Shown: positions 33,775 through 46,198, numbered from the stretch's first letter. The stretch: 64,000 nt of DNA from Imbricaverruca yamaguchii (GCA_034440575.1 JAOTOL010001623.1:2352001-2416000), one strand, 5' to 3'. The notes: generated by a model from the letters alone, not told the origin. Numbers and translations: made by a program.

Positions 33775-34030
33775 AAGTCCACTGTGGGGAACCAGGGCCG
33801 CGGAGCACACCGTCTACTGTGGCGGACGAGTGCCATGGAGCACACCGTCCACTATGGCGGACCAGAGCCGTGAAGCACACACCGTCCACTATGGCGGAAC
33901 AGGGCTGTGAAGTGCACACCGTCCACTGTGGGGGGCCGGGGTCGCAGAGCACACCGTCCACTGTGGCGGACCGGGGTCGCTGAGTACACCTTCCACTGTG
34001 GTGGACCGGGGCTGCTGAGTCCCTTGCGGC
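33775..34030. repeat. About 37-bp degenerate minisatellite
   Basis: Six to seven units of GCACACCGTCCACTGTGGCG plus GACCGGGGTCGC-type sequence, with diverged first and last copies. Confidence 0.88.
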
Positions 34031-34869
34031 GGATCAGGGCCATCAACAGGTCAAATTATACCATGCCATGGTAGTGGCGTACCTAGGATTTGCGATGGGG
34101 GTGGACAAACTGATTTGGAATTGTCGCACACACTCCAATTTTTTTAAAAGTCCACAGACTACTATGTTTGTCAGTGAGATACTATTTCATTTTATTCTTA
34201 AAGAATAATTACTGACCAACTTAGCTGCCCTGTCGAGGGGGCCAAATCTGCCACCATCCTTTCTGAATTACCGGATTTCAACACGAACTCGCAGATCCTG
34301 TTCAAAGGATATTGTGTTCGTACCACTTGATAAGTCGCCTCACACTGCTGAAATTACACCGGTACAAATCGCAAAAAATGTAAACTTTTCCGATTTCAGG
34401 CATTCCGATTATTCACGCAAGGTTGCTAACACGCCAACAGTCGTGCATATGTACCTTGCGCACCTTGCGCACTCGGCGCATCCGCCACACTACGTGCGCT
34501 TCTCCAGTTTTTCCTAGGTCTCCAACGTTTTGCTAATTGCTGTCACATGATAGTCTTGTCCCATATTTTAGTTAGTTATTTGGGTTTTAGGGCGCATCAA
34601 CTGCAGAGGTTATACAGCGCCCATATTTTGCATGTGGATTTACTGGTATGGCGGCTCGCTTAGAAAATTCGATCAATTCAATTCCATGTATTAGTTTTCT
34701 TCTTCCCACATTTGCTCGTGGTTAAGAAATTACGATACACTGAGCTATCATGCACCTCATATCTTAGGTTAAATATGCTCCAAGATTGTCCACCGAGCCG
34801 AGACCTTAGCTAGGTGTTCGCTGTTTTACCCGTTGTGTTTTTATTCGTCTACGGATGTGTTTTAGAGCT
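34031..34869. other. Gene-free stretch
   Basis: TAGTGGCGTACCTAGGATTTG at 34070-34090 is a dispersed motif also seen in part at 16255. No gene recognised. Confidence 0.45.
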
Positions 34870-36845
34870 CCAGACAATTTGTTAAGGGCCTGGCACATAT
34901 TTGAGACCCGGCTGCTTTTTAGAGCTTTGTTGCTTTTTTTTGTACAGCGGTGACATGCTTGAGGTATCGGTGCGTTTTCGAAGACCCCGATGTCTTTCTT
35001 TCGTGCCCGGTCTTTTGTTCCTTTTTACGACCAATTCGCTTTTTGGGGTCCAACCATATTTTAAGGCCCTGCCGCTTTTTGCGAAACTCGGGCTTTCGAG
35101 GGCGCGGCGCATTTTCGGCCTCCCGTTGTGCTCCCAGGGCTTCGCTGTTTATTGAGGCGTTTATTTATCGCACATTTGTGGAACCCCATCATAACCTTGG
35201 TTCCTTCGGTATAATTTCCGGGGTCACGGTGCGACATTTTGTTCCCAGGTGCATAGTTCCGGGGGAATCGGAACAGTTTTCTGGGTTCGACGCAACTATT
35301 CGTGACTTCTGAATTCTTTTTTTTTAAAGTCCAAGTCTCGGCCTGATTTCTCTGGCACCTGGCGCTACGTGTCTCGCCGCAATTTTTCAACTTCTGTACG
35401 CTTTTTTCGTGGCCGTACGCAATTTTTGAAGGCATCTGGGGCATGCTTGGAGCTTCGGATGAATTTTCCTGACTCGGACATATATTCTTCGGAATTTCTC
35501 CTTATTATAGAGAGCACCGGCTTACTTTTGATCGAGTTCAGATGTGTTTTGTGGGGCCACGCTGTGCTTGCAGAGGTGTATTTGTGATGCCTCGACTTAA
35601 ATTTGTGTACTACCTCCGGAATTCTGGGTCCAGTACGCGATATTTGGGGGCATCGTCGCGAGTTATCAGGGCGTGTTGTAATTAGCTCCGCCCCAGTGCG
35701 ATTTTGGTGGAATCAGATGCAAATTTTGGGGAGCCGGGTGTAAATGTTATGGTGCCCACTGCATTCACAGCCCGGTAATCGAATTCTGGGCCCCTGATGC
35801 GAATTTATGGGGCCCAGCTCGATTTTTGGGAACCGGCGCGATTCTTGGGAGCATACCCCTTCAGGATGTGGGGCAGCATTTTTCCCCGTGGTATGCCACT
35901 GCGACTGCTCAGCGATGTTTTCCCGCAGCTGGCACCATCGAGAGTGGAAAGGCCCTTCGGATAATTTTCTTTCGGGACCAATTCTGATTTGTTTCCGGTG
36001 CTCGGGTCGACTCGGAAGAGTCCCCTTGTGATTTTTGGCGTCAGGTCTATTTTCTGTAAGCCCCCTGCAGGATATTTGTGGGCCCCAGTACGATTATTCG
36101 GGCTCGCGGTGCCTCGTTTTATTTTTCGGTGCCCCAGCAGGATCTTTTCCGGGGTCCGACGCCTTCTTATTGTGGATCTTTGACGCAATTTTTCTGCTCG
36201 CAGGGTGACATTCCGGGTAGTTATTTGTTCTTGGGAAGCCAGTTGCGACGTGTGGGGCTCCGGCGCGGTGTTTTGGCCCCAGCGGGATTTTCAAATGAAG
36301 CAGCCTGAATTGTTTGGTCTAAGTGCGATTTTTTGGGCACCGTGGTCACTTGTTTTGATACCTTGCGCTAGTTTTAGTGGCTAGGACACTTATTTTTTGG
36401 GGGAGGGGGCAACACGTTTTATGAACTTTGGAGCCATTGTTGTGGAACCATTGGATCCAAGAATGATTTTTCGTGTCCGGTCTGTTTTTCGTTTCCCGGC
36501 TTCATTTGTTGGGTGATCCCAGGAAGACTTTTAAAGCCCCGATGTGACCTGCCATGTATCTGGTGATTTCCAGGAACCCGAACAAGAATTCTTGGTACTC
36601 AAAGGCTCAGCGTGATTTTCACGGGGCACCGGCCCGACCGTTTGTGGCCCCGTCGTGATTTTCTTGAACACCACAACACCCAGCAGCAAACTTCTGAGGC
36701 CCCAGAGTCATTATCAGGGGCTTCTGCGCGACTTTTCGGGGACACCCAATGTGAATTTCTGAGCCACAGTGCGATTTTTTGGGGGACCGAGGAAGATTTC
36801 TAGGGAGCATGACGCATTTTTTTCCTGAGCTCGTCGGATTCTTGG
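34870..36845. repeat. Long degenerate array of GGCCC...GCGATTTTT motifs
   Basis: For about 2 kb, phrases such as GGGCCCAGCTCGATTTTTGG, GGTGCCCCAGCAGGATCTTTT and GCGCGATTCTTGGGAG recur about every 25-30 bp with strong divergence. No unit is conserved well enough for an exact period. Open frames on both strands are unremarkable. Confidence 0.7.
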
Positions 36846-37400
36846 GGCCCCACAACCTGTCAGGAACTGCCCACAATGCCCCCATTCGGTATGCCACTGT
36901 GCAATGCAATGCTGCAACATAAGAATCCAGGGATAGTTCATCTGTTTCATCACTCACATGTAATTTAAACTCCCAAGTTCTTCAGACAGTTTCAGGAAAG
37001 TCAAACATCTGCTATATCGATTGGCAAGGATGGAATATAAGACAACATGAATGCCATGGAATTCAGATCACAGTGGTTATGCTGCAATGCATACCTTCTC
37101 CACCAGCTGCTTTGGAGATGGATGCGCTTCTGAAGTTTGATAAGAGTTGGAGTTGGAGGTGGATGGAGCAGCACTGTAAAGGATATAACATATGGTTCAA
37201 AGAACTTATTTATGTGTCCCTTTTTGGGTGTCATTTAACCTCTCAATTGAAAAGTATGCATCTCCAGAGGAAATTAGTGGTCACATCATGTTCAGCACAT
37301 TATTGAATACCGCATTTAACAAACAAAAAAATCAAAGTAGTCAGGGATTACCATAAACTGAAAAATCCCCCCAAAAAACATGCAATATTGCAGCCATGCA
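36846..37400. other. Gene-free stretch
   Basis: No feature recognised. Confidence 0.5.
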
Positions 37401-37704
37401 CACTCACACGTCCAGCGGTCCGCGCCAACTTCGCATGTCCGGGGGGGGGGCAGATGTCTGCCCCCCTAAGATCTCTGGAACTATGCTAGCTGGCGACAAA
37501 CGGAAAACGGCGTTGGATAGCTGGTGACGGACTCTACCGAAAGTGTCTGATAATTTTTTTTCTCGCTCAGGTCAACATTCAGGTCACTGGGCCATCATAA
37601 GTTAAATTCGGTCAAATCAGGTGAGACTCAGATATTGACACATATCTCAGGACCTGTAAAAGATAGAAACAAATGGGGAACGCTATTCGACAGTCCTTGA
37701 AATG
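37401..37704 (+). mobile_element. Truncated copy of the TTAA-type DNA element
   Basis: It starts CACTCACACGTCC and parallels 40507-40805 almost base for base: the GGTCCGCGCCAACTTCGCAT, CAGATGTCTGCCCCCCTAAG and CAGGACCTGTAA blocks are shared. It stops after CAGTCCTTGAAATG. The 3' part is missing, and a foldback element begins about 20 bp later. The flanking TTAA is not preserved on the left (TGCA instead). Confidence 0.85.
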
Positions 37705-37722
37705 GGACATGCGTCCTTGAGG

Positions 37723-39124
37723 GACGCATGTGCATCACATACCAAACACAATGCTATATGGAAAGGCTATCTGAATGTCTCAACACGCAACGAATAGGCA
37801 GCTATTCCTTGCATGTTGAGACATTCAGACAGCCTTTCTACATCGCGTTCAGACGAATATCAAATACGTTGGTGATAAATATGATTAATATTCGTCTTGA
37901 TTATTGAAATTCCCCGTGATCACCATGGGACCATCGATGCCTATTTTTCCCAAGGGACACATGTCAGACATCAATCAATGAACACTGGAAATATCCAAGG
38001 CAAACATCTCGCGAAGGTGCGGAGTACAACTGACTGGACGGCATAGGGAACCCCAGCTCTATCTTTCATGAAACTCACAGTCGTTTTAGCATATTCCTCA
38101 CGTCTCTCTTAGATCTTGACCCGGGAAAAAGCTGCCGGTGCATGTACGTACACTGTACGTGTCAGATCATGGCCTGGGATGCACTGCATGCAAAAACCTC
38201 CTGGGTATCGTTGAATTCATTGTGGGGGTTTACTATCTGATGTGGTTTCGCGCGAAGGTGCAGCACAACTGGCTGGATAGGCCGCGGCATGTGCTGCGCC
38301 AGCTGCAGCTCACTCGGCTGCAGCATGGGCAAGTCGTGAGCATCGTGATGCCGTAACTCCACTCCAGTGATATGCTCACAGCGAAATGGTGCTCCAGATA
38401 CTTCTCTATAGCGATGACAGAGCAGAGCGCCAGTTCGCTGTTAAACGTATCGGGTGGATCTGCGGCAAAAATGAGCGTGGAGACCCCAGCGTCGTCCTAG
38501 GAAAATTACGAGACTAAATGAGACCGCGGAGTGTCTGCAGTAGTTGATATCCTGGGACGGCGCCTTCGAACCGGCCCTCACGTGCCATACGCCAAGCTCG
38601 GAACTTGATGGCTATGCGGACATCCCAATGTCAGTTCCAGTTTCCCGTGCACGGTTAGTCAGTTGAACGATGCGTGAAACAGGTGTCGCTAGCTGCAAAA
38701 AAAAGTGTACGGGAAGGAGAGGAGTGACGGCTGCATCCGGGCTGCTTACATGCACCGGCAGCTTTTGCCCGTTCCAACAACTAAGAGGCACGAGGAGAAT
38801 ATGCCAAAACGACTGTGAGTTTCAAGAAAGATAGAACTGGGGTGCTCTATGCCGTCCAGTCAGTTGTTCTCCGCACCTTCGCGAGATGTTTGCCTTGGAT
38901 ATACCAGTGTTCATTGATTGATGTCTGACATGTGTCCCTTTGGGAAGAAATAGGCATCGATGGTCCCATGGTGATCACGGCGAGTTTCAATAGTCACGGC
39001 GAATTTTAATCATTTTTATCCCTAACGTATCTGATTCTCGTCTGAACGTGATGTGGAAAGGCTATCTGAATATCCCAGCATGCAACAAATGGGTAGGTAT
39101 TTGGTATGTGATGCACATGCGTAC
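37723..39124. mobile_element. Foldback-type element with long terminal inverted repeats
   Basis: Left arm 37723 to about 38147 and right arm about 38747-39124 are reverse complements over some 380-425 bp. Matching landmarks: GCATGTGCATCACATACCAAA / GGTATGTGATGCACATGC at the tips, GATCACCATGGGACCATCGATGCC / GGCATCGATGGTCCCATGGTGATC, CTCGCGAAGGTGCGGAG / CTCCGCACCTTCGCGAG, and AGCTGCCGGTGCATGTA / TACATGCACCGGCAGCT at the inner ends. The spacer (38148-38746) has no transposase frame. The left arm carries an extra internal duplication forming a 30-bp hairpin. A target duplication was not resolved. Confidence 0.88.
37761..37838. repeat. Hairpin within the left foldback arm
   Basis: 37761-37790 (GAAAGGCTATCTGAATGTCT...) pairs with 37809-37838 (...AGACATTCAGACAGCCTTTC) with two mismatches over 30 bp and an 18-nt loop. 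The right arm has only one copy of this segment. Confidence 0.9.
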
Positions 39125-40502
39125 AAAGCAGCCTCCCTTAATCATGCTGCTATGTAGTTCAAACAGCGAATAAATATGAAGCTTTGCCTATATTTCTATT
39201 CCCAGTGAGTGATGCTGAAGGCGGCAAATGAGCAAGTGCAGAAACCGCACCTGTATCATTATCTTCACTTGTTTAAACCTTAGGGTTCCTTGTATGCCCC
39301 GAAATGGACATTTGCTGGTGTATTAGAAGGCATAAGATAGCCGATATTTTCTTAACTATCGATTTTTCGACGATATTGCGTTGTTTCAATCGACTCAGCT
39401 CGTCGAGACGATCAAAAAGAGATACTATTTGACCGACTTATATGGAATGGTTCCCACAGCCAATATGGCGCCGAACGCCGAAAACAGTCTTTTTCAAACG
39501 CATTTTGAGAAAAATGCCGATGATCCAGCGATGTAATTTTCATGCCAAATTGTTAGGCACATATCAAGCCAAAATAAAAACAGTAGCCGTTTTTGATAAC
39601 ACCACTTTGAAAGTTATCGACACAGGCACAGCATAACTACTCTTGTAAGCTATGGCTTAGTACCTGCCTGCTTGCTCTCTTCAAGAATATAAATTATAAT
39701 AGTGTGCATGCAGCTTCTTGCTCACTTGTTCTTTCATGATATCATAAGCTGCCAGATATATTGGGCATTATTGGCTGTGATGCCCATATTATTATTGAAT
39801 ATACACGCATTGTCATTGGGCATCCAGGTGTGTAGGTACCTAGGTAACTATCAAGCTTATGGTGTGCTGGGTTGGCTCTGAATATAAATATAGTCTGTAT
39901 ATCCTCTATCTCAATGACTGATTGTTGTTGATGACCAGATTATGTGCATGTTTGACACTGACCAGAAATTAAGAATAGAATAAATCCAGTTCAAATTCCA
40001 TATGCATGTGCTTTTGCTCTTGGTCATGTGTGCAAGCATCATTATGACAATGCAATTGTTGTCTAGTGGCTTTGCTACTTTTTTATACCATCTGGTGCTA
40101 AATGCATCAGTATCACCTAATCTCAACATTTTATGACGTGAGCTATGCTTGCAAAGTGGAAGGAAATCCAACTTCTTTGCTTTTTTCCACACAATGTTAA
40201 ATTTTGCAGCAAGAAGTGGATAGTCAATCCACTATCCGAACCAAATCTGTTCCATTTCATTACAAAGTGCGTTGGTTGGCATCAACTAAGTATTCTAAGT
40301 AGCATGGTGCTATCCGTTTTTTCCTTTAGCTTTCTTATCGGCATAAATATAGCAGTGGTTATTGGGGGGTCCACATCAACATTGACGGGGCCAAGATCAA
40401 CATTGGTGGGGCCATGGCCCCCACAACAGGATACAAATCGACGCCCCTGGATGTGAGTCAAGAGAAGGACCGAGAAACCTAGGACAATTCGGCGGAGTGC
40501 AT
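39125..40502. other. Gene-free stretch
   Basis: No coding feature recognised. GACAATTCGGCGGAGTGCAT at 40483-40502 also occurs at 15163-15182, so the left flank of the next element is a dispersed repeat. Confidence 0.5.
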
Positions 40503-40506
40503 TTAA

Positions 40507-41520
40507 CACTCGCACGTCCGGAGGTCCGCGCCAACTTCGCATGTTCGGGTGGGGGGGGCAGATGTCTGCCCCCCTAAGATCTCTAGAACTATGCTAGCTA
40601 GCGACAAACGGAAAACGGCATTGGATAGCTGGTGACGGGCTCTATCGAAAGTGTTTGGGTCATTTTTTCGCTCAGGTCAACATTCAGGACACTAGGTCCA
40701 GGTCAAATTCGACCAGATCAGGTATGACTCAGATATTGACACATATCTCAGGACCTGTAACAGATAGAAAGAAACGGCGAAACCTATTTGACAGTCCTTG
40801 AAATGTGCTACCGACAATAGGGGGTGCAATTTAAGGTCAGGTCAACCGAAACTCAGGTCACGGTCATTAAGTCATGACCTCAGGTCAAGACCATGACGTC
40901 GCCTAGGGAGGTCATGTAATGTATCAATCGACAAGTCTTGGCGATACAAGCACAATGACGGTAATTTCAGCCTTCTAGCTCAATGTAGTGCGATATAATG
41001 CGCAGAAATGTGTAGTGATCTCAGGTGACCTCTATGACTTTGGTGAGGTCACTGAGCAAAAATGTCAGCGGTAACATTGAGCATAGCTTCCATCTACATG
41101 CCGCAACCGTTGTGAGATCATTCCGAGCGCAAATATGTAGCCAGGAAACATTTGTATATTTTACCATAGCCCTGTAATGGGGAAGCCATGGCCACGACCT
41201 AACCTGAGGTCAATGCTACAAAAAAATCAGGATATACATATTATGGTCACTGATGAGATCATGACGTGTTATAAGTTTGAAATCAATCGCCCAATTATTG
41301 TGGAAGTTATGCGACCTAGAACTCCGAGTGTAGCTGGGTCACTTCGCCTGACCTGTTGATCTGACTTGAGATGACTCAGGGTTTAAAATGTATGAGGATA
41401 TGCAGAAAAGACCAATGAACAGCTATACGAGGTTTGGCCTTGCTAACCCGATTCGTTTGGCGGCAAAGGAGGAAAAACCGGAGGGGGCAGATATCTACCC
41501 CCCCCCCGGACGTGCACGTG
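40507..41520. mobile_element. TTAA-flanked TIR element (piggyBac-like, non-autonomous)
   Basis: Flanked by TTAA at 40503-40506 and 41521-41524. Its ends are CACTCGCACGTCCGG and, reverse-complemented, CACGTGCACGTCCGG (13 of 15 match). A second inverted motif lies inside each end: GGCAGATGTCTGCCCCCC near 40556 and GGGGGCAGATATCTACCCCC near 41485. It is 1,014 bp with no transposase frame. TTAA duplication with CAC/CCC-starting termini is characteristic of piggyBac. The internal region has several GGTCA-rich stretches (40670-40960). Confidence 0.85.
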
Positions 41521-41524
41521 TTAA

Positions 41525-43343
41525 GTCCAAGATAATTGCGCCATATTTGGGGGCATGATCACGATTTCTGCAAGATTGCAGCTAATTTAGACTTACGTGG
41601 ATTTGCTCTTTTTCCGATGCACGTATGCCGAAATTGTGGTTATCTATTTCGCAATCTGGCTTATCAGTTAAACAACGCGCAGGAGTCCTAAATTAGAACG
41701 CACCGCCAAATATTCGACGTAGGCTTTACCGACTTCAGAAATTATCGCAACTTCTAGGAAAACTTGTGCGAAAATGTGCATATCTTTGCGGGTTATGCAT
41801 ATCTTCCCATCTTCCGGGGGCGGAGGGGGATTGGATGATCTGCTCGTCGTGCCGGCGAACGTGGCGCAGTTAATACGAAGTTTTGCTGTGCGATGCATCA
41901 GGTATACGTAATGCGAAAGCTGCACCAAAATGAACTGTCGCAGAGCCCACGGCGGCCTTCGCTATGCCAGGTGGTAGGCTGTGCCGCATGGCTCCGGTGT
42001 TCGGCGGGTCGCCACCACTCGTAGAGTAGGATGGATCATCAAAGGACTCCATCTAAAATTGATGAACCATAGGTGAAAATATTACGGAGAATGCTCGAAA
42101 ACGCTGAAAATACCCATCAAACGCAGATTACCTCATAACTAGTTGATGCTCCGCGTTCATATATAGGCTGGGGTGAAAGTGCTGCTATCTATTGATAACA
42201 TTATGAGGAAAAAACCAAGTTCAAAATATGCGCCGAAGCACCACATTCTGCATATGCTTTGATCCGCAAGACACATTCTACCCTCTTGTGAAACTGCAAG
42301 CGCAATCGGCCGGTTAGTTGAATAACATGCCCGATACCGCTGATTGCGAGCTCACATCTGGGTGGTTCCCATCCTTTTCTGTGGATTTATCCAGGGCCAC
42401 GATAAAACGCTCTCAAAGTTGGCATACCTGATGATTCACCAATTGCGGGTCTTTCGAAGACGAAAATTGACTCAGTAATGTCAGGTCACCGAGCTACGAC
42501 GTCATCATTGACGGAATGCACACTAGAGGTGGCAAACACCCAGCATGTTAGGACCGAAGTCCGGGACCGGCCGGTTTGACGGGTCGAAGCCTGGTTAGGG
42601 ACGAGTCAAGGTGCATTGAAGCCCGGCCAAATGACGGGTTTTTTTAATGCACGCATTTTCCATATAAAATGCATTTTGTAATGCATTTTTCACATGAAAT
42701 AGCAGCATGGATTTACCGTTCAATTCAAGCGCGGTAATTCAAGACCTCGTTCATTTCCAGAATATAAATTATAGTAATCCTGTTGTTAAGACACTTTTGT
42801 CATTTGAAGCTATGAACAACAGCATGGTGAATCCAACACAATACTTGAAAACCCAGGTTAATACCCATTACCATCCTCAATCTAGGGATAGCAAACTTAA
42901 AAGTAAAATCACTAAAGTTTTATTCATCCTGTGCTTAATAATCTATTAAAGGTGGCAGCATGTATTTAATAATCATATCATGCCTCTACCACATTCTAAA
43001 ATCCGACTTATAATATTATTCAGTATTCAGTCTCGTCATAATATATTAAAACCACATCAGTGGCCTCCCTTGCCATCGTCGGCTACGCCACTTTTTGTGT
43101 CCAGCTGCATTTCTTGGCATTACTTTATTTCGTGATAGCTATGATGTGCCTGGCAGAACCAATGCATAAAGTATTCCTTAATGATTGCAATGCACAGAGA
43201 ATAGCTTGAACAAACACCTTATATTGAAGTGAATGCCAACTGAGAAAGGAGTACCAAACAGTCGTTACGTCAGGATGGCTGAAGAGAATATAGCATGACG
43301 GCGGCTCCAATAATGTTCAATCCGAGTTGTGCACAGCGAGCTG
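41525..43343. other. Gene-free stretch
   Basis: Short open frames without recognised domains. A GACCGGCC/GGTTTGACGGGT motif cluster (42560-42640) looks repetitive but is unclassified. Confidence 0.45.
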
Positions 43344-44212
43344 GCAGCAGAGGACGCTCTGCATAAGGCACAGCCAGCCGTACACTGCCAGCCGGCAGCA
43401 GGAGACGCTCTGCATAAGGCGCAGCCAGCCGCACACTGCCAGCTGGCAGCAGGAGACGCTCTGCATAAGGCACAGGCAGCCGTACACTGCCAGCCAGCAG
43501 CAGGAGACGCTCTGCATAAGGCGCAGCCAGCCGTACACTGACAGCCGGCAGCAGGGGACGCTCTGCATAAGGCGCAGGCAGCCGTACACTGCCAGCCGGC
43601 AGCAGGGGACGCTCTGCATAAGGCACAGCCAGCCGTACACTGCCAGCCGGCAGCAGGAGACGCTCTGCATAAGGCACAGCCAGCCGTACACTGCCAGCCG
43701 GCAGCAGGGGACGCTCTGCATAAGGCACAGGCAGCCGTACACTGCCAGCCGGCAGCAGGAGACGCTCTGCATAAGACGCAGGCAGCCGTACACTGCCAGC
43801 CGGCAGCAGGGGACGCTCTGCATAAGGCGCAGCCAGCCGTACACTGCCAGCCGGCAGCAGGGGACGCTCTGCATAAGGCGCAGCCAGCCGTACACTGCCA
43901 GCTGGCAGCAGAGGACGCTCTGCATAAGGCGCAGCCAGCCGTACACTGCCAGCCAGCAGCAGGAGACGCTCTGCATAAGGCGCAGCCAGCCGCACACTGC
44001 CAGCCGGCAGCAGGGGACGCTCTGCATAAGGCGCAGCCAGCCGTACACTGCCAGCCGGCAGCAGGGGACGCTCTGCATAAGGCGCAGGCAGCCGTACACT
44101 GCCAGCCGGCAGCAGGGGACGCTCTGCATAAGGCGCAGGCAGCCGTACACTGCCAGCCGGCAGCAGGGGACGCTCTGCATAAGGCACAGCCAGCCGTACA
44201 CTGCCAGCCAGC
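43341..44212. repeat. 51-bp minisatellite, about 17 copies
   Basis: Unit GGCAGCAGGGGACGCTCTGC followed by ATAAGGCGCAGCCAGCCGTACACTGCCAGCC, with point variants at fixed positions (GGGG/GGAG, GGCGCAGCC/GGCACAGGC). 51 bp equals 17 codons, so four frames stay open for 300-400 codons. The longest (minus, 43265-44482) repeats GWQCTAGCALCRASPAA. Coding is not supported. The array adjoins the end of a minus-strand RT fragment. Confidence 0.96.
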
Positions 44213-44219
44213 ACGTGCT

Positions 44220-44585
44220 CGCAGTTTCCTCGTCTCTGCCTGTCCGCGGTGCGTCGTTTCAAGTTCTTCAGAATGAAGCAGTATGGGGATGAACGCTTTG
44301 CAACTCGGTACGAGCTTGAGGTAATTGCGAGAGACGCGAGCCGGAACACAAGTTGAACGCGCAGTCACGCCATCCCTACGGTCAGTCAAATCCTGAGACT
44401 GTTGGGTGACGTCTCGCATGCGAGTACCTGGTGAATGATGATGCTGGCTCTTTCTTTGACGAGCTGCTCCATAGTTGGCCACTGGAGTTGATGTGTGACT
44501 GAGGTGATGTGATAACGTCGATTAGCTGGGGTCATGATTTTGGCACCGTAGTTGAATACTCGCTGCAGCTTCCGTTTCATGGTGG
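44220..44585 (-). pseudogene. CR1/L2-like RT C-terminal fragment (minus strand)
   Basis: The minus-strand frame 44658-44386 encodes KLQRVFNYGAKIMTPANRRY, then HITSVTHQLQWPTMEQLVKERAS. This is the pattern KLQRVxNFAARxITGRRRxDHIxxVxxxLxWLxxxQLxxxR that follows the catalytic domain in CR1/L2-like elements. After a frame change, RRDGVTARSTCVPARVSRNY (about 44330-44390) continues with the R-x-GV-xRST pattern of the RT tail. It then runs into the 51-bp minisatellite. Strong by motif; clade from memory. Confidence 0.7.
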
Positions 44586-44715
44586 AAGTGCATCTTCTTC
44601 TACTCCCCTTTCTGTCTCTCGGTTCATTGATGCAGTGGTTACACCTGAACCAGCTCAAGCTGAACCAGAAGAAGACCTACCTGTTGCTGGTCAGATCCAC
44701 CAGGGGAGAAGCTAG
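44565..44715 (+). pseudogene. RT fragment on the opposite strand (possible 5' inversion)
   Basis: Plus-strand frame 44552-45028 encodes QWLHLNQLKLNQKKTYLLLV, like the WLxxNxLKLNxxKTExLLxG segment shortly after the YADD box in CR1/L2-like RTs. It precedes, in protein order, the segment found on the minus strand just to the left. The similarity beyond 44700 is lost. This would fit an inverted 5' part of the same insertion. Confidence 0.42.
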
Positions 44716-46150
44716 AATCAGTAGTTCAATTCATCGTTGGACACTATGCTGCGATATTGTTTTATATCAAGCGGAACTGGACTTGTCAGGACGGTGCCAG
44801 GAACCTCTACACACGCGTTGTACTCCCAACAGAACTCCATCCGGGATGGCAGAACCGTCGAGCCCAGTGCTACAGCACAACAGCCACCGGGCTCTCCTTG
44901 AGTCGCCGCTTATTGCGATGTTGTCGGACAAGAGTATGGCGACTCGTGAGCGGGCGGTTTCTGTAGTGTTGCGATGCTGGCTCAGGGACGAGATACCGGA
45001 CCACCTGTTTCGTCTCCCTGTCAATTAGCGGGAGCCAGAGGACTGCAAAGAGGTCATCGACTAAGACGGAGCGATACGATCGCTGAGCCTCCGATAACCC
45101 TCACCGTGTCAGACGATCACATCAGAGGCATCGTCCGTACTCACTTCAGCATTCCAGCTTACCTCGTAAACACACAGGCGTTGAGAGAGCGATTCAGCAG
45201 GCCACCGAAGCATCTCAGAAGGTGATTGGCGTAGAAGTAGGGTATGGATACGTAAGAGCAACGCTGTGATACAGGAGTGACTTATTAAATCCCTTCCGCA
45301 TGGGTCGCTGTAAGCTGGACTGTGCATCAGACCTTGCTTCCGGTGGTGTGGAAAATTGGCATCAAGAGCATAACATGTTCCATTGCTATACAATGCCCAT
45401 GAGTCGGGTGCCAGTGTATGGCTCTAATGATGCGGAATGAAGGTTGACACTGTTCATAATCATGAGTGATAGTATTCCATAGCGCTGCTGCAAGCATGAA
45501 CTAAATACTGCAACCATTTGCGACGGGCTGTATGTCCCCATTGAGCTAGTACGGGCAGGTGTCGTGAACTGAAGCTGTCCGATCAGTTATCATAAAACCA
45601 ACCCACACATGGCCATGGACAGACACACACTACAGGTATTCTTCTGTTCAAGTTAGACTGACATTTGTGATACTATGCAATATAGGGTAATGCACTTATC
45701 GTCACGTAAAACTAATACACAGTGTTGCGTAAACATGACTCTGCATTACATGTGGCATATGCAAGGACCGAAAGCCCGGTCAAAAAGCCCGGTCAGGGCC
45801 GACGGCTTTTTGACCGGTCTTTGGACAGATTGGCAGATTGGCAGACTTTTTAGTGAGCCGACAGATTGGCTTACAGTCAATACAGCTCAAGACCTAAGAG
45901 TGGAAATCGTGCAATTTGTGAGGCCCATTTTCACCTTCTTTTGTGGTGCATATCCAATACATTGGATGCGCATATGGACGATGTCGTTACCGTACAAAAG
46001 TTTGTATGGAAAAAGTGCTTGGGGTACGAGGATCCTAAGGGAAGAAAGTGCATAGGAAAATGCTTCTGGGAAAATATTGGCAGATGAACAAATACACCAG
46101 GACACACATTTGCAGAGACAAAGATACATCAGAACAAAATGTTCATACGG
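44716..46150. other. Gene-free stretch
   Basis: Unrecognised sequence. It contains a perfect 14-bp inverted repeat CCGGTCAAAAAGCC (45776-45789) / GGCTTTTTGACCGG (45804-45817). Confidence 0.45.
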
Positions 46151-46198
46151 ACGAAAGTTCGTCAAGACGAAAATTCGTCAAGACGGAAGTCCGTACGG

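Noticed and set aside
43265..44482. 405-codon Cys-rich repeat protein on the minus strand
   Set aside because: A 51-bp unit gives long open frames in four registers. The N-terminal part is a retroelement RT tail. No sign of selection on one frame.
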